Source: an uncultured Lachnospira sp. (GTDB lineage: Bacteria; Bacillota; Clostridia; Lachnospirales; Lachnospiraceae). From it: DNA of 64,000 nucleotides. Below the pieces are notes generated by a model that ran no database searches, was not told the origin of the DNA, and saw only the letters and a list, made by a program, of their open reading frames with translations. The DNA is taken from NCBI GenBank assembly GCA_946186125.1, contig CAMHLZ010000012.1, forward strand, positions 1 through 64,000, in the 5' to 3' direction. This document shows, piece by piece, positions 59,528-64,000 of the stretch (the stretch's first letter is position 1; each line of letters opens with the position of its first letter). The position numbers and the translations under genes were made by a program.

Positions 59528-62500
59528 CTAACTAACTTTCACATTAAATACTACAGCATGAGAATAATCGCCTTTTACATATAAACGTATCTTATATATC
59601 GTTCCCGATGCAGCATTCTTCGGTATGGTGAACATACATGCATACCCATCCGTTAGAAACTTATCCGACACATCCTTTTCTGCATCGCCTATAATCTCTG
59701 TAACCGCATAACTCCACCCGCCTTCTTGCGGATTAGATGTTGCAACCTGTAAATTAATTTTTTCTCCCGCTGCCAAATTCAGCTCCTCTTCAGCAGGTGC
59801 TACACCTTTAAAGGCATAAATACCTGCTTTAAGTACCACTTGCAATTTTAGCGGTTCTTCAATTAATACTACAACTTTAATTACAAGCTTAACGTTTTCA
59901 TCCTCATTAGAGATAATTTCTACACGATAAGTAACCTCACCTTGAGTATAGCTGCCCGGTGGTGTAAATGTAGCCTCTGTTTCACTCTTTTTCGCAAAAC
60001 AATTATTACATTTTTCAACATCCGCTCCATTAACTTCTCTGGTTATATCATATTTCCAGCCTAATCCTGATGCATCCATTTGAATATTAAATTTTAAGGA
60101 ATCTCCACCGCTTATGCCAATAGAGGCTGCTTCATCATCACCGCTATATGCAGAAACTGCCAACTGTCTGTCATTCACCGACTGCACAATTGCAGATATC
60201 TCAATGCTCGCATTTATAACTGATAGCACAAACTCCGCTTTTACACTTGCATCACTATCTGAGATAATAGTTATCTTGTACGTATATGAGCTAAACCCGT
60301 ATTTTGTTTCGCTATCATTCGGCACAGTAAAGGTTCCGGTTTTTTCATCCTTCTTTGCAAAGTTACCTGTCACATCAGAAGAAACCGAGCCATTAATTAA
60401 TTTTTGTGCCTGATAACTCCATCCTTTTGATGAGTTTTCTATCTCTACTTCAAAGTCTATAACATCCCCTGATGCAACCGTCAGTGCTGCCTGTTCCCCG
60501 CTTAATGCTTCTTCTGAGTAAGATACATTATTTTTATTGTATTTTATTTCTCCTTCACGCTCATTTATGAGATTCGGAGTGACAGACGCCTTAGCTTTTA
60601 TCGAAACCGGCGAAGCTACTGCTGATACAACCTTAACGGTTGCCATACAGTCTTCATTATCGTTTGATATGATTTCTATACGATAAGTTACCGGTGCTGA
60701 TGTTCTGTTTACCGGTGGTTCAAATGTTGCCTTAAAATCATCCTGCTTTTTAAAGTACTCATCTGCATTTGATACATCTGCTCCATCCGCTTCTCTTACA
60801 ACACGATATTTCCAACCTGCTGTCGAGCCGCTTACACCAATAGTCAGGCTAATATAGCCATCGTTTGCAATACCGATTGATGCCGGCTCACCTGCACTGT
60901 TTGTCTCTGCCACAATTGTATCATCTTCAGAAGATTGAGCTTTTGCTGTAATAAGAATATTCTTTGTACTAATCTTCTTAAATTCCGTCTCTGTAAGCAG
61001 TCTGTTTACTGCTTGTGACATACTCTTAAGTCCGGTAATCTCCTCACCGTAAGTCAGCGCCATTTTTTTCAATCCCCATGTTGCTACATTTGCATCATCT
61101 GAATCATATGGACGTAACGTAACGTTTTCAATCGTTTTAACATCTTTTAACAGGAATCGAACCTTTGCACTTCCACCTTCAGCGAACGTTCCTGTTGCCA
61201 TCAATCCTTCAGCATTTTTTTCATATACCAATGCATCATTGATATCTGTAATCACATATTCCTTATCTTCATTGGTATAATTTTTGTAATCTACCTTCAT
61301 GTAAATTGGTCCGGTATGCCCCGGATTATCAAGCAAATCTGCTGTTGCCGTATCAAATACAAATTCAACCGGAATTATAGTATCTGAAGAACCTGTTTTT
61401 GTACTTGTCACTGACATCGGCATGGCACGGTTTTGTATAACCAGATTATTATCTATACTTGACCATTTATTTAATGTTCTTGTTGTCTCAGTTTCTTCCG
61501 TACCTCCTGTCAGCGTGTATTCTGCAATGGTACCACCCGTAACATTTGCCATCAGACCACCTACGGCCGCTACTCTTATTCCGGTAATCTCCTTCACATA
61601 TTTTTCATTAAAGGTAAAATCTACTGTCTGTCCTGCTTTGATTCTATAGATTTCACTGTCTGACAGATAAACATACGGCGATTCATATACATTACCTATA
61701 GGATCACTTGTTGTCTTATATTGAAGAGCAACCGCAAGGTCATATTTTTCAGGTGTCAATACACCTGTACTTGTCTGTGAACCAAGCTGCAATGTAACGA
61801 CCTGACTTTCACCTGAACTCTTATCCGAGCTGTAAATATCTTCTTTCGAACTATATCTTACATCTACATTGAAATCAACCTTATAGGTATCTATTATTAC
61901 ACCCGATCTTACCCTCTGTATAATAGCATAATCAACCATAACCGGATTATCTGCTTCTCCTGATTTAAGGTAAATAGAAGAAAGCATGTCAAGCTTTGCA
62001 GCTCCAAGTCCCTTATAATAGTATATCTGTTTTGTCACATTATTTTGCATAACCTTGGCATAACGAAGGCGTTGAGGTACCTCCATACTTGTACCGCCTG
62101 CTACTCTGTAATATATAGTCGAATCCATAGTAACTTTACTTAAGTCACCATTTTCGTCTTTCATAAAGACAAATACATTTAATGAATCATTTTCTGACTG
62201 TGGAAGACGTGATATCGAATATGGATTCATATCATCATCATCCGTAATCAAACCACTCATCTCCACATTAAACATGATTTCTTTATGTACATCTGCATTT
62301 TCCACACAGTCCAGTTTTTCAGGCAAACTGTCAGAAGAAGTTGCAATATCCATAATATTTCCATTTAATACATATTCATCATATTCATTAATTGTACGTC
62401 CTTTATCCTCGCCAACCAGTTGAACTGCCATGCTGTTAAGATTCCATGATGAATTACTTCCAACTGCTCTTGCATATATATCCAGAGATGTTATTGAACT

Positions 62501-64000
62501 AATATCCGGAACGCTCAACAAAAATCTGTCATAACGTCCTGCCCTGAACATCAAATCTGTATCACTTACCACGCTGTCATTGACTTTCTTATATGGCTTT
62601 GAATCAAAATCATACATTGATTGCACGATATCAAATTCCTTGTGCTGGTCGTCTCCCTTCCTGTCCTTATAGTTAAGTTTTCCTTTAACCTTACCATAAA
62701 ACTGTACATCATTAGCCAATTCACCTGTTCCTGCTGTAAACAGTAACGAGGCACTTCTAGATGTTCTCGGCTGATAGTAAGTCTTTGTAATTTCACCTGC
62801 TGTACGTGAAACCTTTGTAGTTGTTGAATCATTCTGTGATGCTTCCACATAATCAATTCCTATCCAGTCATAGACATCAAAAGTCCATACGAAGTCAAGT
62901 CCCGTATTTGTCTTACTTTTAACATCTATAGTATCAATCATCAGCTTATCATAAGGCGATGCCTCGGAGGTACTCTGATCAGGAATAATATTAATCGCTG
63001 TCAGATTTCCATAATCTCTGTTCGTTGAAATAGTAAATACTTCTCCTATCCCTGAACGGAAACTATCGGAAGCTAACTGCTGATTAGCCTGAACATAAGC
63101 ACTCGCACCATTTTCAAAAATCAGCTGGAAGTAAAAGTAGTTTGCCGAGCCCGTATCGCCGTTAGGTCCTGAGATTTCTTTATCCGCTGAAACATTAACC
63201 GTAACCTCATATGACTGTGATTTTTTTCCAAAAAGTATATTCTGTTGTGCCATGTCGTATGACATATTGTAGTAGTTATTTGTTATCCAGTCGTATTTTT
63301 CCTCCTCTGTAACCGTACTACTAATAAACTCTATTGTTTTCGAAGGCTGATTTTCCGTAAACAGTATGTCCATATCAGTTCTATGCATAATTGAGTCCAT
63401 TTCATCAGATAAATCATTCTGCATAGATATCTCTTTTCCGTCAATTGTTCTGTAGTATAACATATTGACATTTGTTTTCCCATATTTAGTCTCATCTATC
63501 CACTTTGCTTTTCTGTAACTTACGCTGTCAGCATCCTTAATCTCGTAGATATCAAAACTTGATAACTGCCAATTATCCTGCATAGTTTCATCCAATGTAA
63601 ATGTCACGCCTGTAAAATATGACAAATCGGGTACTGTTACATAGCAGTATGCCTTCATCCCCCTTGATACACTCACTCTGTATGCCGCATCATTTCCTGA
63701 CGTATCCGGCCAATATCCATAAAAGTTTTCAACCTGCGTCTTTAAACTAACCTCATTGGTTGATTTTGACGGTCCCATTGTTGAAACATAGTTCAGACGC
63801 ATCATAATCTCTGCATCAGTAGCACCTTCATTTGAATTATGTGTTCCTATAACAACAAGATAGCGTTTCTCGCCACTATAATTTGGCTTATACTTTACAC
63901 TACCTCTCTTAAGACTACGTGTTGAATTAAATGGACTTACAGTATTGCCAAACTCAATTCCACTCGCACTATCTGCCGGATGATAAGCTATCAGCTTTAA
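59528..64000 (-). CDS. Very large protein with C-terminal tandem Ig-like repeats; N-terminus off the right edge
   Basis: Frame remains open from 63805 to 64000 (...LKLIAYHPADSASGIEFGNTVSPFNSTRSLKRGSVKYKPNYSGEKRYLVVIGTHNSNEGATDAEIMMRLNYVS). Multiple related ~85-aa C-terminal domains. Confidence 0.85.
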   Translation of the reverse strand, partial: LKLIAYHPADSASGIEFGNTVSPFNSTRSLKRGSVKYKPNYSGEKRYLVVIGTHNSNEGATDAEIMMRLNYVSTMGPSKSTNEVSLKTQVENFYGYWPDTSGNDAAYRVSVSRGMKAYCYVTVPDLSYFTGVTFTLDETMQDNWQLSSFDIYEIKDADSVSYRKAKWIDETKYGKTNVNMLYYRTIDGKEISMQNDLSDEMDSIMHRTDMDILFTENQPSKTIEFISSTVTEEEKYDWITNNYYNMSYDMAQQNILFGKKSQSYEVTVNVSADKEISGPNGDTGSANYFYFQLIFENGASAYVQANQQLASDSFRSGIGEVFTISTNRDYGNLTAINIIPDQSTSEASPYDKLMIDTIDVKSKTNTGLDFVWTFDVYDWIGIDYVEASQNDSTTTKVSRTAGEITKTYYQPRTSRSASLLFTAGTGELANDVQFYGKVKGKLNYKDRKGDDQHKEFDIVQSMYDFDSKPYKKVNDSVVSDTDLMFRAGRYDRFLLSVPDISSITSLDIYARAVGSNSSWNLNSMAVQLVGEDKGRTINEYDEYVLNGNIMDIATSSDSLPEKLDCVENADVHKEIMFNVEMSGLITDDDDMNPYSISRLPQSENDSLNVFVFMKDENGDLSKVTMDSTIYYRVAGGTSMEVPQRLRYAKVMQNNVTKQIYYYKGLGAAKLDMLSSIYLKSGEADNPVMVDYAIIQRVRSGVIIDTYKVDFNVDVRYSSKEDIYSSDKSSGESQVVTLQLGSQTSTGVLTPEKYDLAVALQYKTTSDPIGNVYESPYVYLSDSEIYRIKAGQTVDFTFNEKYVKEITGIRVAAVGGLMANVTGGTIAEYTLTGGTEETETTRTLNKWSSIDNNLVIQNRAMPMSVTSTKTGSSDTIIPVEFVFDTATADLLDNPGHTGPIYMKVDYKNYTNEDKEYVITDINDALVYEKNAEGLMATGTFAEGGSAKVRFLLKDVKTIENVTLRPYDSDDANVATWGLKKMALTYGEEITGLKSMSQAVNRLLTETEFKKISTKNILITAKAQSSEDDTIVAETNSAGEPASIGIANDGYISLTIGVSGSTAGWKYRVVREADGADVSNADEYFKKQDDFKATFEPPVNRTSAPVTYRIEIISNDNEDCMATVKVVSAVASPVSIKAKASVTPNLINEREGEIKYNKNNVSYSEEALSGEQAALTVASGDVIDFEVEIENSSKGWSYQAQKLINGSVSSDVTGNFAKKDEKTGTFTVPNDSETKYGFSSYTYKITIISDSDASVKAEFVLSVINASIEISAIVQSVNDRQLAVSAYSGDDEAASIGISGGDSLKFNIQMDASGLGWKYDITREVNGADVEKCNNCFAKKSETEATFTPPGSYTQGEVTYRVEIISNEDENVKLVIKVVVLIEEPLKLQVVLKAGIYAFKGVAPAEEELNLAAGEKINLQVATSNPQEGGWSYAVTEIIGDAEKDVSDKFLTDGYACMFTIPKNAASGTIYKIRLYVKGDYSHAVVFNVKVS

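Noticed and set aside
1-64000. tRNA or rRNA genes
   Set aside because: No cloverleaf-like or rRNA sequence was recognised; tRNAscan/Infernal would be needed to be certain.

Overview
The window looks like a chromosomal segment of a Lachnospiraceae-type Firmicute, possibly Lachnospira/[Eubacterium] eligens-like. That placement is inferred from gene content and remembered Cas12a distribution, not from a search. Three parts: (1) ~1-11.2 kb, accessory: a type V-A CRISPR-Cas locus (cas12a running off the left edge, cas4, cas1, cas2, and an array of 31 repeats/30 spacers), then small ORFs, a GNAT, an orphan RHH protein, an IS66 remnant and an HTH/nucleotidyltransferase TA-like pair. (2) ~11.2-50.3 kb, core housekeeping genes, almost all on the minus strand: lspA/rluD, aroB, sepF, rodA, minCDE, PBP2, mreBCD, radC, miaA, mutL/mutS, miaB, proA/proB, cdd, ybeY, phoH, yqfD/yqfC, rpsU. 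(3) ~50.4-64 kb, a poorly characterised minus-strand group: LRR protein, kinase-fold protein, lipoprotein, secreted beta-rich protein, RsbW-like ATPase, response regulator, and a very large repeat-bearing protein running off the right edge. Most notable: cas12a is split by a frameshift that is exactly explained by loss of one copy of a tandem AAAAGAT. The break leaves the crRNA-processing residues in one ORF and all RuvC motifs in the other. Other points: the array contains two repeat families that differ only in the part removed during crRNA maturation; a 24-bp perfect palindrome overlaps a promoter; there are two adjacent long perfect hairpins near 50.6 kb; and an 800-aa kinase-like protein carries a GNTDRHAGN...DND signature.
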